DNA of 50,956 bases, taken from Gnetum montanum (lineage: Eukaryota; Streptophyta; Gnetopsida; Gnetales; Gnetaceae). The stretch covers positions 223,507 through 274,462 of the forward strand of contig MNCI01034986.1 of the NCBI GenBank assembly GCA_015680685.1. The letters are read 5' to 3'. Position numbers and translations under genes: made by a program. How positions within the stretch are numbered: position 1 is the stretch's first letter; each line of letters opens with the position of its first letter. Positions 11,641 through 22,899 of this stretch are shown here, piece by piece. The notes under the pieces were generated by a model that was not told where the DNA came from, did not search any database, and was given only the letters and a program-made list of their open reading frames with translations.

Positions 11641-12300
11641 ATTTTTAAGATAATTGGATTTGACTTGATGATGTTGAAATAGTTCATTTTTCTATTGCAA
11701 AATGTCAACAATGGTTTGATAGAGAAAAAGCTCCTTTTGATATCCTTAATTGTAGATGGAACAATCAAGATATTGAAAATGATTGGATACAAATGTTTAA
11801 GAACTCATGGAAACTTGGGGTTCAATGAAAAACATAATTTTTTTCTTGGTCTTTATTATACAAACGCCTTCCTATTGGTCATTAGTTGCAACTTCTTGGT
11901 TTTGATAATCTTGTTTCTCAAATTTACTCATGAAGATTCTATCAAATATGTTTTTGTTTATTGTTCTTTTGCTCAACAAACTAGCAATGGTGAATTCTCC
12001 TATTTATTCTATTTGTGCATGGATATTAAATAATGACATTTTTAATTATTTTTTGAATATACTTAGGCTTGATATCCTATTTTGCACTTGGAAATATAGA
12101 TGTAATGTTATTTACATGAGACATTCTACAATGCAAAACTTTGATTTTGAGATAAAGTTAAATCTTTATATGAACTTTTTATTTTAGGTTTTTGATAAGA
12201 GAAAAAAGTACCTTATGGATATCAATTCTATCTTTTCTTCCTTATGTGTATGTAAGGATACTCCTTGTACTATTCCTTAATTTCTTCTAGAAAAATTATG
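11640..12300 (+). pseudogene. LINE C-terminal (zf-RVT-like) fragment
   Basis: Plus-strand translation, moving between frames, gives a run resembling the Cys/His region downstream of plant LINE RTs: SLLYKRLPIGH (near 11850), HEDSIKYVFVYCSFAQQ (near 11927-11980; family pattern 'ES..HlF..C.fA...W'), then LFCTWKYRCNVIYMRH (near 12080-12125; pattern 'lW.iWk.RN..if'). Many frame changes show it is dead. No RT catalytic box was found upstream, so only the 3' end of the element is present, which is common for 5'-truncated LINEs. Confidence 0.5.
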
Positions 12301-12717
12301 ATTTTCTATCATTTATGACTCATATTATTTTTTGGTATATTGTGATTTATAGAAAACCTCTTGCTGAAAGGGTAAACCTAAAAATGCACTTTTGATGAAG
12401 GGAAAAACTTGATTCTTTTCTTATTCAAGATTGGTTGTATAGATGAAATCTAGTATTGACACCCCCAACAATCGATGTACCTTTCCTTTCTTTCTAAATT
12501 CTTTTATTGGTATTTAGAAGCTATAATGTAATGCATGTTATGTTTGGTTTTTTTTTTAAACTATGAATAAGCATATCTCTAATGTGGATGCAATATTGCT
12601 CTTTGTTAATAAAAATTTTAGTTTTTAAATAAAATTTTGGATTTTTCAAGGTCTACCATAACTCCCTCAACCCACACACACCCACCCCCCCCAAAAAAAA
12701 AGAAAAAAGAAAAAGGA
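12301..12717 (+). other. Probable LINE 3' untranslated region ending in simple sequence
   Basis: This follows the LINE C-terminal fragment. The segment around 12590-12640 (TTTGTTAATAAAAATTTTAG) is like the 3' tail of many plant LINEs. It runs into a simple-sequence block at 12666-12717 made of CA repeats, a C-run, an A-run and GA-rich sequence. I did not find a clear target-site duplication. Confidence 0.4.
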
Positions 12718-13391
12718 TAATAATAAAAAATACATTTGGTTAAAAATCTTGTGCCAACATGGCTCTATTTTGCTTGCCATATGTTATTTTGCACTAGAAA
12801 TTCTAAGTTATACAATAGTATAGGGTAATGATTAAAATGTCAAAAAATTAGTTATGTTGGGCAAATAAGTTAGTGGAATTGTCAATGAGTCATGTTGGTT
12901 AGCTCGCAAATTGTCAGTTTCAAGTTAGAAGATTTAAAATACTTATTATTTTTTCGGATAAAAAAGTATTAAATAATATTTGTTTTATTAATTTATTAAT
13001 ATTTTAAATTGCTTTCTTATTATCAATGTTGTTTTTAATATTTATTATATTAAGGAAATGATTTGTATATAAAAATAATGTTTTAAAAATAATTGTTAAA
13101 GGTAAAGTTTTCTTATAAATGAAAAACGGTACAAATCTAAAATCCCAGTAAAATCATCTTGCACCTTAATCACTAAATTTCATTTGGTGCCGTGGACACA
13201 TGGTCAAGACCTTCAAAGCATCATACAAATATATGACATTGCAACAAAAAGTTCCTCTCATTTATTTTTGTTGAGTCTGGTGGTACTTAGCCACCTTATT
13301 CAACCTAAACAATGAATGCACATGGATATTTTCTGGATTTACAGAATCAAACAAAATCTCCACTCCTGCTTCCAATTGTGATGGTGGGCAG

Positions 13392-15132
13392 TCACCGAAC
13401 TCGGGTGAAAATATTCCGGCCAGGTGCCAAGATGTGTTTAGGATCGTACAGTTTCTTGCCGCAGGAAAATCTGGCCCATCCAAAGTCGCCAAAATGGGTG
13501 ATCCAGTAAGACTGATTCTGCTGGCGTCCAAGCTAGACTTTGAATAGTATATCATTTTCCTTGCACAGCCGCAATATTTTGCTGTTTTCTGCGATGTCTG
13601 TCAATGGCTGTTGCTTGGAGGCTGTTGACCTCAACAACGAAACGATATAGATGTTGGTCGCATTATCTGGTACCACCGCCGATGTATTAGGATCCCATCT
13701 GTAATTCAACATTAACGTTGTAAGTTCAATCAGAATCTTAACATAGGGTTAAAGAAATGATAGACATATTCAATTCCGTTACGTGGTGGTATCTGGTAAA
13801 TGCGTTCCAGTAAAGTCAGCTGTGAAATATTGTCTTTGTCTAATGGCATACTAGGACATCACCCAGTAAACAGAGTTTAGTTTCAGCGAATTTATTCTTT
13901 GTCGGTGTGAAGCCCATATCAGGTGAGCCATAAAGCCAATGTGTTGAATCTTAGAAAAGCCAGTTAATATCAACGTAATGTGTCTCTATCCTAGAGGATG
14001 CACTATGCAGTGCTTTTCAACCGGATTGAACATGTGACTTGGCAGAGACAAATCATAAATCATCTTAAATACATCCCTAAATTCTCTATCAGTAGTTCAA
14101 CATGGAAGCTGGTAACATTTGTAAATTGTATTTTCTAGCGACAAAAATAAAAATTTTTGTTTACTTAAAATGTGGAGAACTTCCTAATGGGGTGTGTAAT
14201 GCATAGTTCACCATGATTCCTATGGCTTATCTTGAAGCAAAGAGGATGCACCAAATAGTTAATAACTTATAGTTCAACTTTGAAGAAGGGATACATGATG
14301 AGCCGTCCATTTATACCATTTGCCAAAACACCGTCCATGATTATGCATGCGAACTTGGAAATGGATTCCACAGAGATAAAGAGGTTGAGCCATGGATGTG
14401 GGTTGTACCACACTCCGATGGATCTAAGAAATATCTCCGATGCAGGGACTTGATCTGGAAAGCCTAAAAACGTGCCGTCCGAGACAAATTGCAGTCCTTT
14501 TATGCATCTCAGATTCACTAGTTTCGCTGCCAGAGTCTGCATAACAGTACATTGCACTTCAGTAGGAAAAGCAACCAAGAATTGAATCTCCCAACGGGTT
14601 TTCTTTTCAATTTTCCTGAATGACTGAAACTTGAGGGCAAGTGATTTACTTTGTTAACATCGTCGCCGTTATTGTAGTATTGAGCAAGCTCTATGACGTA
14701 CAGATGAGGACCTACCCCTGCAGGAATGAGCGCGCTGTTAAAGCTCTGGTTCGTGTTGGTGTACACAAATCCTTCAACATAATCGAATCCAACGTCTTTG
14801 CTGGTATTGGTAAGTGCTAGCTGATATTTCAGAAACTGTTGCTCATCCGAGTACACCAGTCTAATCTGCTGAGTCTGTTTCCATTATTATTCACCAATTT
14901 GCAACTTTTATGCAGTGTTCTGGTTTACAACGAGCAAGTGCATGTATTGTTCTTTTAGGTGAAAGTGCCCGACTTGGAAAAAAAATTGTTTAATCAGCAT
15001 TTACCATGGAATGCGAAGGTTTAAGAATGATAGTGGCTTGAGTTATGATTCCAAATTGACCAAGACCTTCAAGCACACCGTTGAACAAATCTTTGTTGCG
15101 AGAAGCGCTGCATTTGACTATAACTCCATTAC
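13392..15132 (-). pseudogene. CKX: Cytokinin oxidase/dehydrogenase, 5'-truncated pseudogene (exons 2-5)
   Basis: Encodes the C-terminal part of cytokinin dehydrogenase, the FAD enzyme that removes the side chain of isoprenoid cytokinins. Four exons with good splice sites can be read: 15132-15005 ([15 protein letters not shown], a CKX signature), 14874-14650 (IRLVYSDEQQF, then FDYVEGFVYTN), 14536-14279 (GVWYNPHPWLNLF, with the conserved PHPWLN, to YPFFK) and 13698-13392 (WDPNTSAVVPD, SKILRLCKEND, YDPKHILAPGRNIF, stop TGA). Introns between the first three follow GT-AG with consistent phase; the 14649-14537 intron is only 113 bp. Two defects show it is dead. A TAG at 13535-13533 stands where CKX proteins usually have a Tyr. 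The only GT donor after YPFFK gives a phase that does not fit the last exon. Exon 1 with the FAD-binding GHS region was not found upstream. Confidence 0.85.
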
Positions 15133-16223
15133 CTGAAACATAAGGATCATGAACATACAGATCATAAACTCTCTTATGATAAGTTATGTATATGTTGCCC
15201 TTTAACCTCTCCATACTTAACATACATGGTAAAACCTCAAGCACTAAAGAATTAAAATAGAACCTGAAGCAACTTTGTCTACCAATAGCTTTCTGATTCG
15301 AAATCTTCGTATCCTAACCATCTACAGATGTCGTATACTTCTATTTTATTATTTGGTAAAAAATTTATGTTTGTATAACTAAAACGAGGCCATGAAAAGA
15401 AGATATGCACAAGAAGTTGGTATCAGAAACGTGATTTACAGACGTTCCTTGAGAATCATAAATAGTTAGATACTAATTGAAGGACATATACATAAAGCAA
15501 CTGAGCAAATAAAGCCTCAACTAAACACATATACATAAAGCCTTGTATGCTGTGTGGCATAGTAGACCTACGTGGCGGCACCATTGAGCTTAGCCTTGGC
15601 GCATTCACGATTGCTGTCATTGCTGTTTACATAGTCTTGCAAAATCGAATCAAGACAGAAATGAAATGCATGTTTGACAAATCATATGGAAAACATCTTA
15701 TCGTTGTATCCACCACCATAGCCGTTGTTGCTAGTAACATGACATACACAATGTAGCGTTATGCATGTTGTCTGTTACTCATGCATTTCATTCATGCATG
15801 TGGCCAACACAGACCTGCTGACACACTGCTAATTGGAATTTACTAATTTCCTGCTGACACACTGCTAATTGGAATTTACTAATTTCCGTGGTTCTGAGAA
15901 TAGCAGGTAAACCATTTTCTTACACCATAATCCAAATGGATATTATCCTTGACCAGTAACTCTAATTTATGATCTGAAGTGATAAGTTAGCTGACACTTT
16001 TAACGTGCACATATCTTAGAAACCTTCTTACGTTTTTTAAAAAATATTGTTTTGATTAGTCATATAAAGGTACTTTTAATTAAATATGATCTCCTCTTAC
16101 TGAAACTTTATAATTTTAAAAGTAACCTTTTCAATGGTATTTAGGAATTATAATTATAATAATTACTAATATATATAATCAATAACCAAAGATCTGAACA
16201 ATGCTTCTTAAATGTACCCTTAT
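15133..16223. other. CKX upstream/intron remnant, no exon 1 recognised
   Basis: Would hold CKX intron 1 and exon 1 if the gene were whole. A somewhat GC-richer patch at 15540-15730 was read in all minus frames without finding a FAD-binding (GHGHS-type) motif or signal peptide. The rest is AT-rich. It ends at the CTTAT target duplication of element A. Confidence 0.5.
15814..15887. repeat. Perfect 36-bp tandem duplication
   Basis: Two identical 36-bp units starting CCTGCTGACACACTGCTAAT, at 15814-15849 and 15850-15885, plus two matching bases. Identity suggests a recent slippage or repair event compared with the decayed surroundings. Confidence 0.95.
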
Positions 16224-16984
16224 TGATGAGTGGTAGAGAATTTCAATAGTCAAAACATACAGGTTATAAGTGCTCATGTGCGACTAGATGGTAATATGTG
16301 GATAGACAATGTAAGTATACTAGTGAGTTGATAATGAGTTCATGATCAATGTCTTCCCACTTAGAGTTAGCGAGGTGCAAAATATATAGTTGAACTCTTA
16401 GTAAGGTATATGATTAAATGATGTTGGTTAGCTTTAAGTATGCTAAAAGGAAACATAATGGAAATGACTGTAAATTTTATTGTTAAGTGCAATGAAAATG
16501 TAAAACTATTCTATCCTATGATGATAAGTATCCATTCCTGGTTTTTCATCCATGTTATGAGCTAATGTAATTGTTACTGAGATTATTAAGTAACTTTACA
16601 ACTACGCAAATCAAGTAGAGTCACTACTAGGTTATTAGACAATTACATTTTATGCGCAAAACTAATCGTACTTATTCAACCTTATTAACGAACATTGGAA
16701 TATTAAATAACTTAGGAAATATAAATGACATGGTAAAAGTAAACAACATAGAAAAGTAAATCCATTTAAGTGAGATATTACAATGATGAACAAGAATCTT
16801 GATCTTTATTGCCATTCATGAATTGTGTCTAGAAACAATTCATTGAAATAAAGATGTAAAACTATATAATTCACCACATTGTGAGCATTCACAACTCTAA
16901 CATCAAGAAAATAAACTACAAGAATTTTGCTAAGCATTGGCCAAAACTTATTTTCAATGCAATGATGGGCTTGTATTTATAGAT

Positions 16985-17150
16985 ATTAGGCATGTTACAA
17001 CTTAAAATAATTGAATCATAGGTACATCCCAAGATTTATAGAAGTTTATAACTTACTGCTATATAGTAGAATCAAACCTATGACTTGGGGTTCCTAGGCT
17101 AAGATCCATACCACTAGGCTAACACCTCATTCTTTCGTATTTGTAGACTT
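16985..17150 (-). mobile_element. tRNA-derived SINE inserted in the 3' LTR of A
   Basis: About 165 bp present in the 3' LTR of A and absent from the homologous place in its 5' LTR (near 28508). On the minus strand it begins near GAATGAGGTGT and contains a perfect A-box TAGCCTAGTGG (17121-17111) and, 32 bp on, a B-box-like GGTTTGATTC (17078-17069; GGTTCGATTC with one C-to-T). These are the split RNA polymerase III promoter boxes of tRNA-derived SINEs. Exact ends and target duplication are unclear. Confidence 0.65.
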
Positions 17151-17193
17151 GACCATGATCCACTATATCATATCTATGACATCGTATATTAGG

Positions 17194-17219
17194 CTACGAT
17201 ATCATATATGATATCGTAG
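17194..17219. repeat. Perfect 26-bp palindrome in U3 of element A
   Basis: The half-site is CTACGATATCATA and its exact reverse complement follows. The homologous site in the 5' LTR (28549-28574) is decayed by a few substitutions. It lies upstream of the LTR TATA box in minus-strand sense, with the SINE between them, and contains two GATATC hexamers. Confidence 0.9.
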
Positions 17220-17237
17220 TCCTTAAGTATTTCAACA

Positions 17238-17249
17238 TACCCCCATGAC
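17238..17249 (-). promoter_or_regulatory. Polypurine tract of element A
   Basis: Minus-strand GTCATGGGGGTA directly precedes the 3' LTR, the position of the plus-strand primer for reverse transcription. Equivalent sites are GTCGTGGGGGTA in element E (47699-47710) and GTTGTGGAGGTA in element B (30045-30056). Confidence 0.7.
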
Positions 17250-17462
17250 TAACGGAAAACTAATCCTTGAGTTCAAAGAAAAAGAGGGTAAAATTTATTA
17301 CAAACTTATGGGGTTACATGGACTTTGACATCATGACATATATACATAACTACCTTTACTATGAATGTTGCATCTTTGTTTGAGTAGTGTTACAAAAATA
17401 TCATGTAATGCATGATTGACACATGATAAAAATAGAAGAAAACAAAAGTTGATGTAGTTTTT

Positions 17463-20149
17463 TCATGTTCCTGGTGGCAGTGGCTTTTCTATTGGCCTTT
17501 TTCCTTTGTCATTTGGTTTCAAAACTAGTAACTATTTAGTAATGCTTGTAGCTTTTATTCTTCAATTTTAGGATCATGCACAATCCATACTAATTTAGTG
17601 ATGTTTGTAGCTGTTGGCACTTCTTAGGAACATGGTAGTTGTGGAAACATTTTGTTGGATTTGATGTATGATGTTATGAATTCTGTATTTTCTACCTCAA
17701 AGGCTCTGACCATCTTCTGTAGTTCTTGATAATTAGTCATTCTTTTGGCTATGCATCTTTTATGTCTATGAAAACCTTTTCATACATGAAATATATTGTA
17801 GCCACTTACTACTCTAATTCTATCCTTGGCATGCTTGTTGTTAACATGGCTAAGTTAGTGTAACATAGATTTTCTAACCCCATGTATTCCATCAAGTCTT
17901 CTATTGAAAGGTCTTTGTTTTTCAGCTCATCTTAGTGAACAAGGGTAAGACTATCAAGGATGGGTTGCCAATTAGGTGTTTTTGCTACATGATGAAATTG
18001 ATCTTGGCCTAAGCCATTTTAATCTCTTTTTATTAACTTGCTTGTACATGTCTACTTGATCTCTAAAATGTTCCTTAGGCTTTTCATGTTTCTTGGCCTC
18101 TCTATGTCATGCATTGATTTTAATGGCTAATTTTTGTTTGACTTTATCTACTTCTTTCATTCAAAGGGTTTTGTTCTTACAAGCCAACTATGCTAAGTCA
18201 AGAATGACTCTAGCAAACTACTTTCTTAATTGATATGTACTTTCTCCAAGTATGTTTTTCTACTTTTCAATGTTTGTCAACCTTAAATTTTCTACAACAA
18301 TCCTTTTATTTTCTTACAGGGATAGTTTTAGCATGTGCATACATCTAAGCATTTGCTATTAAAGCATTCTTGCTCAATCTTCATCTATTTTTGCATATTT
18401 ACTAATTGATTTACTTGCTCATATTTGAATTGTGCTAACTGGTCTAGTGTAATGTGTCATGTAAGATCTTGTCTGTCAACTTTCAATGCATCTAATTCTT
18501 CTTGTAGTCTTTGCACTTCATTTTCTATGTGTTGCATCCTTGTTTCTGCCATGACTAGCTTTCCCTTTTGTATATATTAATTTTAACTATACTAGAGTGA
18601 TATTAATAAGGATATTAAAAAGATTTTGCATAACTTGTTCTATCTATAGTAGTCTTTTCAAAGCATCTTCATGTTTAGCAGTGGATATTATTTCTTTTCT
18701 CAAGGCTGTAGCTAAAGTCTACACATATTTGGCTCTAGAAATATTTGCAAGTGGCATAATGGAAATATTGAATAACTTATTGATGTGGTTGGTTATTACT
18801 TTTGCTGCTCCTACTGCATCTGTGTGTTGCATCACCACTACAGTGGCTCATTCTTCAGTTTCTAATATCACCTAGAATGATGCAGTGTTTCTAAAAGTTT
18901 ATTATGCCCAATAATCATCTTCTCTTACTTGCAATGATATTTAAACATTAGTAAGTCCTTTGGATACTACAAGCCTACTTGGATTATCCTTTACTTGGTA
19001 CATATTCTAGAATTTCTTGTTGTTGTAGTTGATTAATTCAACAATTTACTACAAGTGACTCATGACAAGTCTATAGCTTCATTGTGCTAGTGGAGCACTT
19101 TGTCCTACCCATTCTTCAGCTAGGGTTGAACCACTGGATCTTACTTGTTTTGTACCTATGGTCGGAATGTTTGCTGCTAGTGTTGCCTTAGTGCCTATTG
19201 GTTTTTCTACTTGATCCTTCTTAGGTGGCACTGGCTTGGAGATTTCTACATATGAAGAATTTTGGGCTTTTTGGAGAATATTTTTGGTGTAGCAAAAAAT
19301 TCTAGCTTATCTACACAACTTCCGAACAAGACAAGGAAATGGAAGAGTGGTTTCCCTATCTTTTTCCTTTTAAACCTTTTTTGAATTTCCAAAACCAATA
19401 GATGGGCTATGTTGGCTTGAAATTTCCTTGTTAAGATCGCACTTTCTTTAGCAGCATAGGTAGAAATTCTCTTAAGTCTCTTGGTTGAGAAGATATGTCA
19501 TGTTCCACTATTAAAGTAAATGTTTTCTGCAATAGGTAATCCATTATACTCTTTTTCTGTAGTTCCATATGCCTTTTGCAACCATAAATTTCTTGCATAT
19601 GTGTTGAGCCATGTGGAGATGTAAGTAATGTTAGCTCCAACATATGGTATATTTAGTACCCTTGTAATTGATTTAATTGAATGTGGCATTGTCACTCCCT
19701 CAATCTTTACTATCACATCATCTTATTTGTTTTGTCAATATTAATGAGCTTTTCCCAAATGCCATTCACCATTACTTGAAATGGTTGGCCAAAGTGAGGA
19801 GGTTTAGGGTTGTTCATGAATCTCTGGAGGTGAGAACTCCATAAATGGTCTAAAGTTAAGTTACACTATTACAATGGACATCATGGACTTCTCTTGAATG
19901 GCTTGTAGACACTCGTTAAAGAGTGTGAGACAATGTCCTTGTTTTGGAGTTGGTGATGTATCAACTTCTTCTTGCACAGATTAGCTTGTTTTAGGTGTAG
20001 GCTAATGGATTGAGTATGAATGCACCTCTTATTCTGTATGAGAAGCTTTTTTTGTGCATTGTCCTCTTCCTCTTACTATGGGCCTCTTTTCCCTTAGTTA
20101 TGATGATCCTTTGGCTTTGAGTACTCTCTTTGATAGCATTTGCAATCAT
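17463..20149 (-). pseudogene. Extra ORF of element A (transposon-protein-like domain plus coiled coil)
   Basis: A long protein-coding region between the pol position and the 3' LTR, homologous to those of B and E. The likely start ATG is 20149-20147 (MIANAIKESTQSQRIIITKG, followed by KR-rich sequence). A globular domain follows: LQAIQEKSMM, SSLWPTISSNGEWHLGK, VTMPHSIKSITRVLNIPYV (near 19690), NLWLQKAYGTTE, IFSTKRLKRISTYAA. This resembles the 'putative plant transposon protein' family (Pfam PF20167, from memory). Then come long heptad-rich coiled-coil segments (about 18900-17700), a conserved block near 18165 (KEVDKVKQKLAIKI, KEHFRDQVDMYK) and a C-terminal KDKGKRPIEKPLPPGT ending at 17463-17465. 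Many stops break it. No membrane segment supports an envelope role. Function is unknown; DNA or RNA binding is only a guess. Confidence 0.6.
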
Positions 20150-20719
20150 GAGAAAATTCAAAACTACCCAAAAATTCCAAAAAAAATTCCTAATGGTTCA
20201 TAACCCTTCATTGGATTTTGGGTTTTGTTCAAAAGTATTAGATACAATCAATTTCATTTTTAATTTGAATTGTGAATTTTGGAAAAAATGTTAACTCAAA
20301 AAAACCCTTATTTAAAAAAATCCTTAATTAGATAATTGAATAATCAATCAGAAACAATCTTATCTTGACAATTCATCACTATCTTCTATTTATTATTTAA
20401 AATATATTTGAATGGTCCAATGGAAAGAAATATTAATTTTATTGGCTTATATTAGATTAGAATGTTATTATTTCTTATGGTTCTTACCTTTAATTGATCT
20501 TCCAAGTGTTAAAACAAATTTTACACAATTCACAAAAACTATGTGCAATGCTCTCCCCCATGACTCAAATGATCACTTTGTATGTGAAAGAAATCAAGAA
20601 TGACATAAATCAAGTATGTGATGAGGAAGATATGGTCCTATGAATGTTGTTTGATAAAAAAATAGCATGAACTCCCCTTGTGTGAAATGATGAAAATGAA
20701 AAAATTTCTAACAATCTAC

Positions 20720-20812
20720 ACATATATAGAGATTTTTATAAGAGCAATATTATAGATGTGACATCATTGATGTGATATTGCAATACCTATGATATTGTAT
20801 CTATGATATCAT
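20720..20812 (-). promoter_or_regulatory. Internal promoter-like module of element A
   Basis: On the minus strand, GATATC/GATATTG-type inverted sequence (20812-20765) is followed after about 40 bp by a TATA-like TCTATATATG (20730-20721), some 570 bp before the extra ORF start. The segment reading CTATGATATTGTATCTATGA (plus strand, 20787-20806) resembles the LTR segment CTATGACATCGTATA at 17174-17188. This is inference from sequence resemblance and position. Confidence 0.45.
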
Positions 20813-22330
20813 CTTTGAAATTTTTACGAAGTTTGATGGAAAAAATTAATAGAATATGTAGTTTGAAAGGTGTAAAGATGATCCAAATGGTTCCTAATCA
20901 TATATTATGCTTAGAATGTAAGAATTTAATGTCAAAATTATGTTAAAGAAAGATTTTGGGCAAGGTAAGTCAACTAAAATTTAGGAGATGATTAAAGTTG
21001 TTGAATTTATAAATGTAAGGAGGTACAAGATAATGTGTGGTTGGTCATCAAGTATGAAACATAAGAGTTTTACAAGTGGATCATTTCCAAAGAAAGCTCT
21101 TACCCTAAATGCCCTTGTATAATCATGCCTAGAAGTATTTGTGCATACTCAAGAAGTTAACTGTAAATCATAATTGTCTTCAAAAACTCACATGTTAGTA
21201 TTGCCTTAGTTAGAAAATAACACTATGTTATACAAAATCATCAAATTATAATTATATACAATAGTGAGATGGAATGATACTAGTAGGGATTGCAGCAATA
21301 TGGGACATGAGATGTCTTACCATAAACATAATAAATTTTGTATGTAATACATGGTTAAAATGATCATTAGCTTATCTTTCCAAGATCCAAATCAAGCTCA
21401 TACCACTTACTAGTGACATCACATTGTATCACCTGAAAACTTACAACCATAAGGCTATCACAACTATAATAACTATCATTACTTGGAAATGAAGAACATG
21501 GAAAAAATTTATTAACTACATAGTTTATTTTATAGGGAACTTGACCATTGAACAAAGGAGTGCTTTCAAGCATGGGTAATATATCTTTCTAGCCAAGTAC
21601 CCAATGCAAATCCAAGAAACCTTAAAATTTCTAAGAAGTCATCTACGTTAGGCATGGGTAAATGTCTTTCTAGTGGAACCCTTAGAAATTATTATTACAT
21701 GTATTTATTANTGTCAAAAATATTAAATAATAGAAAAGATATAAAAGAATGAAGAAAATACCAAAAATCTAAAAAAAGTATAATAAAAATTGTAAATTAA
21801 AAAAATTTAAAACAAAAAGTTAAAATGTATTTATTAATTTTTGATTCTAGATAGGGAATTTCTCTCATGATTGAACTCATGGATGAGGGTTCAGAAAATG
21901 GATTACATATCCATAGGATCATACATTATAAGTCTCTTGTTTATCTTTCTTAGTGATTTATGTTTTCATTTATTATTCCATGTAATAAAGATGATAATCA
22001 AGTTTTACTTATTTGGAGGTACATATCCTATTGGACAAGATGGTATTTCCATTTTAGAAGATTCAAATCTATTTTCTTGTTTATTCTTAATTTTAGATTT
22101 TGAGTCTCCATGTTTGCTACTTATTGTTGGTGTATGATCATGGTTTAAGATATCATGTTGTAAGTTCTTAATTTAGGTCATTTCCTTGGTGTAGGAGTTA
22201 ATAAGTAGACTAGATATTTTGATGCATGTTTTGGATAGTTTTATGCCGTTGTTTCTTAATTACTAGGTGTCTTTTGGTTTAGTGGCCATTGTTTCTTTTT
22301 GCATACACACGTGTTTATCAATTTTGTTAT
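20813..22330. other. Non-coding part of element A where pol should be
   Basis: In element B the corresponding stretch holds integrase, RNase H and RT. Here I recognise none. At 21570-21670 two copies of GCATGGGTAA...GTCTTTCTAG resemble 34384-34410 of B, and an A-rich block (21712-21830) resembles B 34940-35080; these mark the region downstream of integrase. About 480 bp (21850-22330) then leads straight to the protease. Position 21711 is an ambiguous base (n). Confidence 0.55.
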
Positions 22331-22333
22331 GGA

Positions 22334-22860
22334 CTAGTATAAGGATTGTGTTAACATTTTAACTTTTGGTCCACGACTATACCCTTCATCATTATAAATA
22401 ATGCATGGAATTCTTTGCATTTGTATGGCCCCATGCTCATCTTTCTTAGAATTCTCCAAGGATAAGTCTCTCATTTCGACCTTAGCATGAATTGTGCTAA
22501 GCCATACTCTCCCCATGATGATAGGAAAGTTCTTGTTATCATTCTTCATATTAATCACAAGAAAATCTACTAGATAATATCATCCATTAATAGTTTCCAT
22601 CACATCTTCTACCTATCATAAAGGAATGCTAACTGATTAGTCTACAATCTCTATAATTAGGTTATATTTCTTTAATGACGATAGGTTCTATGCCTTGTAT
22701 GTTTTGTGAGATATCAAATTGACTCAAGAACTTAAGTCTAGTAAAGCTTTACCTAGTGAATTTTTAGCAATTTGCAAGTAAATCAAAGGGCTTATAAAAT
22801 CTCTTGTTTTCTTAGGAAATATTCTTGCATTTATTCAATCTAATACTATATGAGTTGACA
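22334..22860 (-). pseudogene. Protease of element A
   Basis: Reading leftward: LIYLQIAKNSLGKALLDLSS (active-site region, with LLDLSS in place of LLDSGSS), NLISHKTYKA, then NKNFPIIMGRVWLSTIHAKV, the 'ILGRpwL.t..a.id' block of gypsy proteases. The last 74 residues (22558-22334) are still open. The same blocks occur in element B near 38600-38260. Loss of the DSG triplet and an upstream stop mean it is inactive. Confidence 0.65.
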
Positions 22861-22899
22861 TGATAGTTTTAAGCTTTTTTTTTATTATTGTGGAAGCAT

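Larger units (their letters stand above)
16224..17237 (-). repeat. 3' LTR of element A
   Basis: Starts TGATGAGTGG on the plus strand and ends TTTCAACA (TTTCATCA in the partner). It is homologous along its length to 27738-28592: shared blocks include ACTTAGAGTTAGC, GATTAAATGATGTTG and AGTCCTTAAGT. At 1014 bp it is about 160 bp longer than its partner because of a SINE-like insertion near 16985-17150. The minus strand has a TATA-like box CTATAAATAC at 16973-16982. A polypurine tract abuts its right end. Confidence 0.85.

Noticed and set aside
14267-14856. Frameshift between CKX exons 3 and 4
   Set aside because: A clean short intron (GTAAAT at 14649 to GCAG ending 14537) joins the two open frames in phase, so no frameshift is needed.
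15547-15756. Plus-strand 69-residue frame with a hydrophobic stretch, and minus-strand frames here as a possible CKX exon 1
   Set aside because: No FAD-binding GHS motif, no signal peptide in a consistent frame, and length far short of CKX exon 1.
17060-17125. A genuine tRNA gene
   Set aside because: A- and B-boxes are present, but the acceptor stem and cloverleaf could not be formed and the segment is a recent insertion in an LTR; a SINE fits better.
18597-18875. Plus-strand 92-residue hydrophobic frame as a membrane protein
   Set aside because: Antisense to the coiled-coil part of the extra ORF of A; antisense of charged helices reads as hydrophobic.
21711-21711. Ambiguous base n as a sign of a scaffold gap
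   Set aside because: Only one base is ambiguous and the sequence on both sides matches the same element, so it is a base-call uncertainty rather than a join.
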